From SLLG01 sp964403935 (GTDB lineage Bacteria; Verrucomicrobiota; Verrucomicrobiia; Opitutales; Oceanipulchritudinaceae), in NCBI GenBank assembly GCA_964403935.1, contig CAYOIB010000109.1, forward strand, positions 1 to 6,933: DNA of 6,933 bases, written 5' to 3'. Below, piece after piece: positions 1 to 6,724 of the stretch (position 1 is its first letter; every line of letters starts with the position of its first letter). A program made the position numbers and the translations under genes. The notes beneath the pieces are model-generated. The model saw only the letters and a program-made list of their open reading frames with translations, did not search any database and was not told the DNA's origin.

Positions 1-235
1 CGCTGTTGAAGGCGCTGTCAACCTGCCCGCTCGGGCGCGCAGGAGCCGGCGTCTCGGTGTCCGGACGCGTCGGACGGGATGTCGACGTCATGCGGGTGGT
101 CGATCGGGAGGTAACAGTGTCCGCCGGAACCGGGGTCCGTTGCGGTGACGTCTGGCAGCCGGGCTGAACGAGGAGAACGGCGACGACGCCCAGGTGGAAG
201 AGGACGACGAATCCAAAGATCTGGGTAAGTTTCAT
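1..235 (-). CDS. Secreted or lipoprotein-like protein, N-terminal part (continues beyond left edge)
   Basis: The ATG at 235 opens a frame that stays open to the window edge, giving 78 visible residues. Residues 1-5 (MKLTQ) carry a single Lys, residues 6-24 are hydrophobic (IFGFVVLFHLGVVAVLLVQ), and PGCQ follows with Cys27. From about residue 28 the chain is a Pro/Thr/Ser/Arg-rich linker (for example TPVPADTVTSRSTTR), typical of an extracytoplasmic spacer. The layout suggests a lipoprotein or a membrane-anchored periplasmic protein. The lipobox is imperfect, with Gln at -3 and Pro at -2, so a plain signal anchor is also possible. No Shine-Dalgarno is obvious. From memory, Verrucomicrobiota dcw clusters carry a LysM cell-wall-binding protein with a similar start near mraY, so a C-terminal LysM domain outside the window is my leading guess. 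No such domain is visible here. Confidence 0.62.
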   Translation of the reverse strand, partial: MKLTQIFGFVVLFHLGVVAVLLVQPGCQTSPQRTPVPADTVTSRSTTRMTSTSRPTRPDTETPAPARPSGQVDSAFNS

Positions 236-425
236 AATGCGCGGAAGGGAAATAACGTGTTTTTAATGATTCAAAGCCAACAGGCGGCAGCGCAAATTGG
301 CCGGAGCTCGCAAGGTGTCCACGGGCGAAAAATCTCCAGGAAGAGGGTTGCCGGAACCCTGCGCCACGCCACCTCGCAAGCGTTTGAAAGGATCATGCCG
401 GGACCATACTCGGAAGCAAAGAAAT
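236..425. other. 190-nt spacer between mraY and the secreted-protein gene
   Basis: This is the largest gap in the window and no recognisable gene lies in it. It holds a perfect inverted repeat (344-360) and, next to the downstream gene, an AT-rich patch (about 249-274) that contrasts with the GC-rich surroundings. On the minus strand a 52-codon open frame (271-429) starts with an ATG overlapping the mraY stop, but its product resembles nothing I know. The gap could contain a processing site, an internal promoter or decayed coding sequence; the sequence alone does not decide. Confidence 0.5.
344..360. repeat. Perfect 6-bp inverted repeat (small hairpin)
   Basis: The arms AGGGTT and AACCCT flank a five-base loop (GCCGG on the plus strand). 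In the direction of transcription (minus strand) the hairpin lies about 65 nt beyond the mraY stop, and a short T-run (ATTTTTC) begins only about 10 nt after it. The stem is short and the T-run is detached, so it is a poor match to an intrinsic terminator. It could be an mRNA 3'-end stabiliser or chance. Confidence 0.35.
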
Positions 426-1526
426 TCATCGAAGTTTCAATGTCGCCAATCCTGCGATGGCAAAGATCAGAGAGATGATCCAGAAGCGGATCACGACCTG
501 TGTTTCGGCCCATCCTTTGAGTTCGAAATGGTGGTGGATCGGAGCCATTCTGAATACTCTATTGCCCGTTAGCTTAAAGGAGCCGACTTGGATGATAACC
601 GAGAGGGCTTCAATCACGAAGACGCCTCCGATAAGGACCAGGGTGAAGGGCTGAAGTGTCATGAAGGCAATCGCCCCCACCAACCCTCCGAGAGCGAGTG
701 ACCCTGTGTCCCCCATGAACACCGCGGCTGGATGGGCGTTGTGCCAGAGAAAGGCGAGGCAAGCGGCACACAGGACGGCACATAAAACCGCGAACTCTCC
801 CGCCCCTGGCAAATGGGGCAGGAACAGGTAGCCGGCATACACCGCATGGCTGGAGGCATAGGCAATAATGCCGTAGGCCATCGCCACCGTGAGCGTGCAA
901 CCGATGGCCAGGCCGTCCACCCCATCAGTCAGGTTGATGGCATTGCTTGAACCCGAAAGGACGAGAAAGAAAAAGAGAAGCAACGGGATCAAGCCCAGAC
1001 TGGCAATAATGGGTTCCTTGTAGAACGGGACCCAGATTTGCTGGATAAAGCCTGCGGTTGTCGGGCTCTGCATCAACCAGAGAAGCGCCACTGCGGCGAT
1101 GACAAATTGGGCGAGAAGCTTGTACCGCCCCGCCAGACCGCCACTCGATCGACGGGTTATCTTCAGGTAATCATCTGCAAAACCAATCAGGGTGAGGCCC
1201 GAGTAGATGAAAAGGGCCACGAGAATGAACGTGTTCCACTGCGCCCAGAGCAAGACGCTCACGGTCGTCGAACAGTATATGATGAGCCCTCCCATCGTCG
1301 GGGTGCCCACCTTGACTTCGTGTAATTCCGCCAACCGGCCGACCGTGCTCTTGTCACGGAAAGTCTGGGCGGCCTTGAGCAGCCGAAGCCCCGCGATGAC
1401 CCGGGGCGCAATCAACATGCCAATGCAGAGTGCCGTGATGGCCCCCCCAACAGCACGAAACGATAGAAAGCGAAAGAGGCGAAAAGGGCCCCACCAGTCT
1501 TCCAGTTGCGCCAGCTCACTCAGCAT
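426..1526 (-). CDS. mraY: Phospho-N-acetylmuramoyl-pentapeptide-transferase
   Basis: MraY transfers phospho-MurNAc-pentapeptide from UDP to undecaprenyl phosphate, making lipid I at the cytoplasmic membrane. The 366-residue product matches the family length and is strongly hydrophobic with many predicted membrane segments. Family signatures appear in order: PTMGG (about 76-80), FADDYLK (116-122) with the paired catalytic or Mg-binding aspartates D118 and D119, NLTDGVDGL (198-206), HNAHPAAVFMGDTGS (262-276), and the histidine triad in APIHHHFELKGW (328-339). All key residues are present. The ATG at 1526 is supported by a strong Shine-Dalgarno, and its codons overlap the last 7 nt of murF, which suggests translational coupling. 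A hydrophilic N-terminus before the first helix (about residue 25) is normal. The gene ends at a TGA, followed by a 190-nt spacer. Confidence 0.98.
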   Translation of the reverse strand: MLSELAQLEDWWGPFRLFRFLSFRAVGGAITALCIGMLIAPRVIAGLRLLKAAQTFRDKSTVGRLAELHEVKVGTPTMGGLIIYCSTTVSVLLWAQWNTFILVALFIYSGLTLIGFADDYLKITRRSSGGLAGRYKLLAQFVIAAVALLWLMQSPTTAGFIQQIWVPFYKEPIIASLGLIPLLLFFFLVLSGSSNAINLTDGVDGLAIGCTLTVAMAYGIIAYASSHAVYAGYLFLPHLPGAGEFAVLCAVLCAACLAFLWHNAHPAAVFMGDTGSLALGGLVGAIAFMTLQPFTLVLIGGVFVIEALSVIIQVGSFKLTGNRVFRMAPIHHHFELKGWAETQVVIRFWIISLIFAIAGLATLKLR

Positions 1527-2941
1527 CTTTCGGCCTCCCCGGACACCGGTATCAAAGTCTCAAGATGATAGGCCCGGCTTCCTTTCAGGAAGACAGGCCC
1601 CGAAGTATGGCGGAGTGCATCGGCCGCGGCCCGTTCGCTTCCGGCGACGCAAAAGCGCTCGGTTGGAGTTCCTCTGGAGACCAACCCATCGGCGTAGGAC
1701 GAGGCCTCCTCGCCAACAAGGATTGCGAAATCGCTTGATGCGAGTTCGAGGCCGGCCCCCGTTTCCCGGTGGAGAGACGCGCTCCCCTCTCCAAGCTCCT
1801 TCATACCGCCAAGAACAAAGCAACGGGGCGGTTCTGGAAAAAGATTCTGAAAATGCTGCAGGCTGTCTCGCATGGAAGCCGGGTTTGCGTTGTAACAGTC
1901 AACGTAGTAAGTCCGCTCCCCCACCGTTCGGAGTTCCCCGCGCTGGACCGAAGGCCGCCAGGATTGCATCCGTTCCTGAAGTGTTGCCGCATTGATGCCC
2001 AAGGCAGTGGCCAGGGTGAGCGCCAATGCGACATTCGACCGCATGCCTTCACTGATCGCGGGCATCTCCACAACCAGTTCCCCCAAAAAGGGCAACTGCC
2101 GTAAACGAAGACGGCAGTTGCCCCCTGATCCCGCAGGAACGATTTCAGTCTCGCATTTGGTTAAAGCATAACTTGAGGGAAGATCTTTGGGCTTCGGTCC
2201 GGCCTCCGGGGCTGCGACCACAAACGTGCGAAGGGAGGCCGCCCTCGGCTCCGAGAAAGCGGCATATTCCAGGCAGGAGGCCGGCCAGACCGCCACCCCC
2301 CCCGGCTTTACGAATCGAAGGAGGGCACCCTTTTCCCGCCCGACGCCCGACAGATTGCCAAGCGCTTCCAGATGGGCTGCCGCAACCCCGGTAATGACGA
2401 CCGCATCCGGTTCAATCATCGCTCCCAGATCCGCCATTTCCCCCCGGCGGTTGATCCCCGCCTCGATCACCGCGATCTCGTGGTGCCTCGGGTCTAACGC
2501 AAGAAGGGTGAGAGGAACGCCCAGGTGATTATTAAAGTTTTCATGGGTCCGATGGGTTCGTTCCGACCCCAGGAGGTGAGCCAGAAGATCTTTCGTCGAT
2601 GTCTTCCCACAGCTTCCGGTGACCGCGACGACTTTCCCTGAGAACTGTCGCCGGTGCTCGCGCGCCATCCGCTGAAAGGCGCGTAACGTGTCTTTCACCA
2701 CAAGCTGAGGCAGTGTTGAATCCGGACGAAAGCGTTCCACCAGCGCAGCCGCGGCCCCGGCCGCTTCTGCCGCGTGAAGGTAATCGTGGCCATCCCGTTC
2801 GCCACTGCGCAAGGCGACAAAGAGCTGACCCGGCTTCAGAATGCGGGTATCAATGCAGAATCCGGAGACGGGGCGGGGGGGCGTCCCCTTCCATTCTCCG
2901 GTCGACCAGGCGGCCAGCGTTGCTGCATCGAATTCAGGCAT
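1520..2941 (-). CDS. murF: UDP-N-acetylmuramoyl-tripeptide--D-alanyl-D-alanine ligase
   Basis: MurF is the cytoplasmic ATP-dependent ligase that adds D-Ala-D-Ala to UDP-MurNAc-tripeptide, giving the pentapeptide used by MraY. The product is 473 residues, a normal length. Visible in order: an N-terminal substrate-binding domain with DTRILKPGQLFVAL (31-44); the P-loop TGSCGKTSTKD (108-118); NFNNHLGVPLTLL (135-147); the central AAHLEALGN and GREKG region (188-205), whose Lys is the likely carbamylated residue; DCYNANPASM in the C-terminal domain; FVLGGMKELGEGS; and FLKGSRAYHLE near the end. The P-loop has Cys111 where Asn or another small residue is usual. I chose the ATG at 2941 because it lies one base after the murE stop and the product then begins like other MurF proteins. 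The frame is open further upstream, but that part is murE antiphase. The 3' end overlaps mraY by 7 nt. Confidence 0.97.
   Translation of the reverse strand: MPEFDAATLAAWSTGEWKGTPPRPVSGFCIDTRILKPGQLFVALRSGERDGHDYLHAAEAAGAAAALVERFRPDSTLPQLVVKDTLRAFQRMAREHRRQFSGKVVAVTGSCGKTSTKDLLAHLLGSERTHRTHENFNNHLGVPLTLLALDPRHHEIAVIEAGINRRGEMADLGAMIEPDAVVITGVAAAHLEALGNLSGVGREKGALLRFVKPGGVAVWPASCLEYAAFSEPRAASLRTFVVAAPEAGPKPKDLPSSYALTKCETEIVPAGSGGNCRLRLRQLPFLGELVVEMPAISEGMRSNVALALTLATALGINAATLQERMQSWRPSVQRGELRTVGERTYYVDCYNANPASMRDSLQHFQNLFPEPPRCFVLGGMKELGEGSASLHRETGAGLELASSDFAILVGEEASSYADGLVSRGTPTERFCVAGSERAAADALRHTSGPVFLKGSRAYHLETLIPVSGEAERC
1534..1540 (-). promoter_or_regulatory. Strong ribosome binding site of mraY
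   Basis: The minus strand reads GGGGAGG seven bases before the ATG at 1526. It is the best Shine-Dalgarno match in the window. It lies inside the last codons of murF and fixes the mraY start, so mraY can be initiated independently as well as by coupling to murF. Confidence 0.75.
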
Positions 2942-2942
2942 C

Positions 2943-4427
2943 TCAGAATTCCACTCCCAACTTCTTCCGAATGAGTTCGCGCGCGACGGCTCGGTCGTCA
3001 AAGGGCACCACCGAGTCGGCATATTCCTGAAACGTTTCGTGCCCCTTTCCGGCGATGAGAACGATATCGCCCGGCTCGGCCGCATCCAAAGCAACGCTGA
3101 TGGCGTGTCTGCGGTCCTCGATGAAGTGCACGGGGTCGCAAACGCGAATACCCGTTCTCATGTCCGCAAAGATGTCTTCAACGGATTCCCCCCGGGGATT
3201 GTCGGTCGTCGCATAGGCGAGATCTGATCGCTCCGCCACGATTCGGGCGACATTCGGACGTCGCGCTGGATCGCGGTCGCCACCGCAACCGAAGACCGTG
3301 ATCAGCCGCCCTTTTGTCAGGCTCCTGAGCATGTCCAGAGTCTTCTCATAGGCACCCTCCGAATGAGCGTAGTCGACAATGACCGAGAAGGGCTGCCCCT
3401 CTTCGACCCGCTCGATCCGCCCCCGGACACCGTCAAAATCAATGAGCTTTCCAAGGGCGGCGGTCACCTCTCCGCCGACCGCCTTCACCACCGCCAGAGC
3501 GGCCAGAAGATTGGAGACATTGAAGTCACCGAGAAGCGGAGAAAACACCCGCACGGTCTTGCCGTCCAGAGTCAGATCAAAGCGTGTCCCATCCACCCGG
3601 TACTCGATATTGGAGGCCCGAAAATTGGCCTCGGACCCTGTGCCAAATGAGATGATCCGGCAGGAGCCTTCGAGTTCAGCCTTCAATCGCTGCCCCCAGG
3701 AATCATCCGTGTTTATAATGGCGTGCTTCGGGGCCGGGCCGTTGCGTCCGTCGAAGACTTTCTTGACCGTGTCGAAATAGGCTTCGAGCGAACCGTGATA
3801 ATCGAGGTGCTCAGGGTAGAGGCCCGTGAAAACAGCCACTTCGAAGCCGAGGCCCGCAACGCGCCCTTGGTCGATCCCGTGGGAGGACACCTCCATGACA
3901 GCGCACTGAGCCTTGGTGCGCACCATTTGTGAAAAGAGACCGTAGAGGTCGATGGGCTCCGGCGTCGTCCGGTAGGCCGGGAGTGTCCGCGCCCCGATGG
4001 CATAGTGAATCGTGCCCAGAAGCCCCATTGGTGATTCCTCGCTGTGCATGAACTCCCGCACCAAGGAGGCCACCACCGTTTTTCCACCCGTGCCGGTGAT
4101 GCCCGTGACCTGGAGGGATTCGTCGGGCTTCCCAAAGAAGCGGCGGGCGACCGAGACCAACGCCGTCCGCATGTCCGCCACTTGAATGAAGGTCGTCTTG
4201 CGCGGCACCCAAACCTTCTCCTCCGCCACCACGGCGAGGGCACCTCGCTGGACCGCCTCTTCAATAAAGAACTTTCCACTGGTTCGCCTTCCCGCCATCG
4301 CAAAAAAGATGGCGCCGGGCGTGACCCGACGGCTGTCCGTACAGAGACCACGGACAACGGCACGGGCATTTCCTTCGATCCGGACGTGAGGGAGATCCGC
4401 GAAGAGGTCGTTAATGGAATGAGCCAT
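2943..4427 (-). CDS. murE: UDP-N-acetylmuramoyl-L-alanyl-D-glutamate--2,6-diaminopimelate ligase
   Basis: MurE is a cytoplasmic ATP-dependent ligase adding the third stem-peptide residue to UDP-MurNAc-L-Ala-D-Glu. From the ATG at 4427 it has 494 residues, the usual length. Motifs: LCTDSRRVTPGAIFFAM (28-44), P-loop TGTGGKT (111-117), TTPEP (154-158), MEVSSHGIDQGRV (178-190), LYPEHLDYHG (203-212), the DYAH motif (352-355), FGCGGDRD (379-386), DNPRGES (409-415) and AGKGHETFQEY (459-469). DNPR is the hallmark of enzymes that accept meso-diaminopimelate rather than lysine. Several residues depart from the consensus: Gly114 for Asn in the P-loop, Glu206 for Asp before His, SEG after DYAH where TPD is usual, and a Val at the expected carbamylated-Lys position with Lys next to it. 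The frame is open upstream to a TTG at 4535, so a 36-residue extension is possible. I prefer 4427 because family members begin there. It stops one base before murF. Confidence 0.96.
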   Translation of the reverse strand: MAHSINDLFADLPHVRIEGNARAVVRGLCTDSRRVTPGAIFFAMAGRRTSGKFFIEEAVQRGALAVVAEEKVWVPRKTTFIQVADMRTALVSVARRFFGKPDESLQVTGITGTGGKTVVASLVREFMHSEESPMGLLGTIHYAIGARTLPAYRTTPEPIDLYGLFSQMVRTKAQCAVMEVSSHGIDQGRVAGLGFEVAVFTGLYPEHLDYHGSLEAYFDTVKKVFDGRNGPAPKHAIINTDDSWGQRLKAELEGSCRIISFGTGSEANFRASNIEYRVDGTRFDLTLDGKTVRVFSPLLGDFNVSNLLAALAVVKAVGGEVTAALGKLIDFDGVRGRIERVEEGQPFSVIVDYAHSEGAYEKTLDMLRSLTKGRLITVFGCGGDRDPARRPNVARIVAERSDLAYATTDNPRGESVEDIFADMRTGIRVCDPVHFIEDRRHAISVALDAAEPGDIVLIAGKGHETFQEYADSVVPFDDRAVARELIRKKLGVEF

Positions 4428-4546
4428 GGATGTTGGGCCCTGCATCGCCCGTTGCAGCAACGCGGAGGCTGCATTTGCAAGCGTGGGGCGGGAGGACCTT
4501 GGAGGTGAGACGAGAAGACTTGAGGACGTGTTCAAAGCGTTGAAGG
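4428..4546 (-). other. 119-nt gap between ftsI and murE, possible murE N-terminal extension
   Basis: Elsewhere from rsmH to mraY the genes touch or overlap, but here 119 nt separate the ftsI stop from the preferred murE ATG. The gap is open in the murE frame from a TTG at 4535, with another in-frame ATG at 4445, and would encode a Ser/Pro/Ala-rich segment (NTSSSLLVSPPRSSRPTLAN at its start) unlike any MurE domain. No good Shine-Dalgarno precedes either upstream start. A small palindrome (CGTTGCAGCAACG, plus strand) lies at 4450-4462. It may be an untranslated leader or an extension. Confidence 0.45.
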
Positions 4547-6307
4547 TCAGGGATGAGACGCCACGGGGGGCGCCGAAATGGGTTCAATATTTAAATAGCG
4601 CACGAGGCGTTCGCCGATGTGCTGGAAAGCCGGTGCCGCCACCACACCCCCATAGCCGGCACCGGGCATTTTGGGGTCGTTCACGACGACCGTCACAACC
4701 ACGCGGGGGTCGGTCGCAGGAAAGAAGCCGGAGAAGGAAGCGACGTGGTGCCGGGTGGAATAGCGTCCGTTAATGATCTTTCGGGAGGTTCCCGTCTTTC
4801 CCGCTACTTGAAATCCGTTGATTGCAGCCCGGCGCGCAGTGCCACCCACTTCGACCACGCCTGCCAGCAAGCTGGCGGTTTCAGCCGCCGTCGCTTCGGA
4901 GAGGACCCGAACGGGTTCCGGTGGTCGGTATTCCATCACGGTATTTCCGTTGTCATCCATTATCCGGTTCACGATGAAGGGCGCATGGCGTCGGCCACCG
5001 CTCGCAATCGTCGCCATGGCGTAATGCATCTGCATCGGCGTGACGCTCACGGCGTAACCGGCTGGGAGTCGGCTGATTGTCAACCCGTCCCAAGCCCGGA
5101 CTGGATGCAGCGTCCCCGCCACTTCGCCGCCCAAGACCCATCCAGTCTCCCGCCCAAACCCGAATTGCTCGGCGTAGCCATGGAGGCGGTTCGGACCCAA
5201 GCTCATGCCGAGCATCGCTGCGCCCCGATTGCTCGACTTTGCCACCACCGTCGACAACGGGATCTCGCCGAGCCTGGATGTATCCGAAGGGAGCCGGATT
5301 TTCCGTCCCCGGTATTCAACGACAGGCTGTGAACAATCAATGAGGGTGAACCGGTCGACAAGGCCTTCTTCAAGAGCACCGGCCACCGGCACGATCTTGA
5401 AAACCGAGCCCGGCTCATACACATCCGTGACCGCTCGGTTGCGCTGATTCTCAAGCGGATAGTCCCAGAACTGGTTGGGATCAAAAGTGGGATAGTTGCC
5501 AAGCGCGAGGATGGCCCCACTCCGGGCATCGCTCACCAGGATGGAGATGCCTTCCGGCGAATACGCTTCCGCCAATCGGGCGAGCTCGTCCTCCACGTAA
5601 CTCTGAATCACCGAGTCCAGCGTGAGCTCCACTGAATAGCCGTTGCTCGGCGGGGCTTCGCGATCACGAAAGGCGGCAATCTCACGCCGACGCCCGTCGT
5701 TCTCCGATACTTTCCAGCCCGACTGCCCGCGCAGGTAGAAATCAAACTGGCGCTCCACCCCAAGAACCGCCACGCCTTCTCTATTAAGGTAACCCACCAG
5801 ATGGGCACCCATGAAGGTGCCCGGATAGTGGCGCACAAAACGGCGCGTGCCATAGACGCCGGGAACCCTCAACGCACTCGCAGCTTCATAGGTCGGATCA
5901 TCGATTTCGGCCAGCTTCACCCACCGGATCGCACGCCCCGGTTCACTGCCCGAAGCCCCGCGATGCGTCGTCGAGGCAATCCGCCGCAAGTGCGCTGGGT
6001 CCTGTTTCAGAAGGCGGGCCAACTCATCCAGCTTCTCAAACGCTTCCGGCTTGAAGTTCAATGGATCGATCCCCAAATCCACCACCGGACGCGTTCCCGC
6101 AAGGAGGGCCCCCCGGGCGTCTCGGATATCCCCGCGCCTCGGTTCCTGGCGAACAAGGGTGCGCCGATGTCCCTCGGCAATGGCGGCATACTCAGGCCCG
6201 CGGACGACGTGGAGGTCGTACAAGCGGTAGAAGATCCACCCGAAGGCGCAGAGCACCCCAAGGCAGACAAGCAGCAAACGCCAGAGCTGGACAAAGGCGC
6301 TCGCCAT
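4547..6307 (-). CDS. ftsI: Class B penicillin-binding protein (septal peptidoglycan transpeptidase FtsI/PBP3 type)
   Basis: The protein cross-links new septal peptidoglycan as a D,D-transpeptidase in the periplasm and is a beta-lactam target. It has 586 residues. A short cytoplasmic start is followed by one membrane anchor (about 8-28), then the class B dimerisation or pedestal domain beginning with the RRGDIRDARG motif (57-66), then the transpeptidase domain from about 225. The three active-site motifs are intact: SVFK (Ser301 nucleophile, Lys304) in YEPGSVFKIV, SSN (358-360) and KTGT (504-507). No PASTA domain follows; the chain ends with a short Pro/Ala-rich tail. The ATG at 6307 shares a base with the ftsL-like stop (TGATG), which favours it over the TTG one codon upstream. 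The position between an ftsL-like gene and murE is the classical ftsI place, so the division role is inferred from context plus class B architecture; a SpoVD-like or elongation role is less likely. Confidence 0.96.
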   Translation of the reverse strand: MASAFVQLWRLLLVCLGVLCAFGWIFYRLYDLHVVRGPEYAAIAEGHRRTLVRQEPRRGDIRDARGALLAGTRPVVDLGIDPLNFKPEAFEKLDELARLLKQDPAHLRRIASTTHRGASGSEPGRAIRWVKLAEIDDPTYEAASALRVPGVYGTRRFVRHYPGTFMGAHLVGYLNREGVAVLGVERQFDFYLRGQSGWKVSENDGRRREIAAFRDREAPPSNGYSVELTLDSVIQSYVEDELARLAEAYSPEGISILVSDARSGAILALGNYPTFDPNQFWDYPLENQRNRAVTDVYEPGSVFKIVPVAGALEEGLVDRFTLIDCSQPVVEYRGRKIRLPSDTSRLGEIPLSTVVAKSSNRGAAMLGMSLGPNRLHGYAEQFGFGRETGWVLGGEVAGTLHPVRAWDGLTISRLPAGYAVSVTPMQMHYAMATIASGGRRHAPFIVNRIMDDNGNTVMEYRPPEPVRVLSEATAAETASLLAGVVEVGGTARRAAINGFQVAGKTGTSRKIINGRYSTRHHVASFSGFFPATDPRVVVTVVVNDPKMPGAGYGGVVAAPAFQHIGERLVRYLNIEPISAPPVASHP

Positions 6308-6723
6308 CAATCAAGCCGCCGCAGGGGTTCCATGACTGCGAGGTCAAATGTTTGCACAAAGGGTTCGCCGCTTTCACGCCGCCGCACCCCTGCAGCCACC
6401 TCGGCCGAATCCGGCCGGCGACTCGCGATCCGCACGACCTGGCCATGCTGCGCGGGCTGAAGCCTCAGCCCAAGCTCCACCGTCCGCCGGTGCAGATAAG
6501 AGGGGTTGTTTACTTCCGCAATTTTGTTGTCGAGGTAGTTCACCCGGCGCTGAATCTCGACGATCTCGGCCTGCACGCTCTGTGCGTTTTGCGCCGATTG
6601 CGCGATCTGATGACGCAGCGAGAGGAGGCCTGCGCCACCTACCATCGCCACAAGAATTATCCCACAAATCAGTCCAGCAATGGGGTAGATATCACTCGTT
6701 GTTTCAGGAGCAGTCTTTTTCAT
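6307..6723 (-). CDS. ftsL: FtsL-like cell division protein
   Basis: This is a 138-residue bitopic membrane protein: a short cytoplasmic N-terminus (about 1-12), one transmembrane segment (about 13-34, IYPIAGLICGIILVAMVGG), then a Gln/Ala/Glu-rich heptad-like helix (about 36-72) that should form a coiled coil. NPSYLHRRTVELGLRL (73-88) resembles the end of the FtsL/FtsB coiled-coil region. The remaining ~50 residues are polar. FtsL proteins diverge so strongly that sequence alone is weak; the call rests on topology, size and position between rsmH and ftsI. FtsL pairs with FtsB and FtsQ in the divisome and helps activate FtsW/FtsI. I chose the ATG at 6723, four bases past the start of the rsmH TGA, with a GGAAG ribosome binding site six bases before it. 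An in-frame TTG at 6744 would lie inside rsmH and add seven residues. Its stop overlaps the ftsI ATG. Confidence 0.82.
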   Translation of the reverse strand: MKKTAPETTSDIYPIAGLICGIILVAMVGGAGLLSLRHQIAQSAQNAQSVQAEIVEIQRRVNYLDNKIAEVNNPSYLHRRTVELGLRLQPAQHGQVVRIASRRPDSAEVAAGVRRRESGEPFVQTFDLAVMEPLRRLD

Positions 6724-6724
6724 A

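Noticed and set aside
250..280. Possible sigma70-type promoter upstream of the secreted-protein gene (TTGGCT and TTATTT on the minus strand)
   Set aside because: Spacing is 19 nt, both boxes are poor matches, and the start of transcription would fall within about 10 nt of the ATG. It is not enough to call.
344..360. Intrinsic terminator after mraY
   Set aside because: The stem is only 6 bp and the T-run is about 10 nt away from it, so it was recorded as an inverted repeat only.
1207..1995. Plus-strand 262-codon open frame spanning the start of mraY and end of murF
   Set aside because: It lies antisense to two clearly recognisable genes, crosses their junction, and its Arg/Pro-rich translation resembles no protein family.
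2875..2881. Run of seven G in the 5' part of murF, considered as a phase-variation tract or sequencing frameshift
   Set aside because: The murF frame continues through it with normal family residues on both sides, and such runs occur by chance in GC-rich Pro/Arg codons.
3713..4480. Minus-strand 255-codon frame overlapping murE in another frame
   Set aside because: It is a same-strand frame shadow of murE, rich in Arg, Ser and Pro, with no conserved motif. The murE frame carries all the ligase signatures.
4619..5332. Plus-strand 237-codon open frame antisense to ftsI
   Set aside because: It is the mirror of the conserved transpeptidase domain, with His/Arg-rich composition typical of antisense frames in GC-rich coding DNA.
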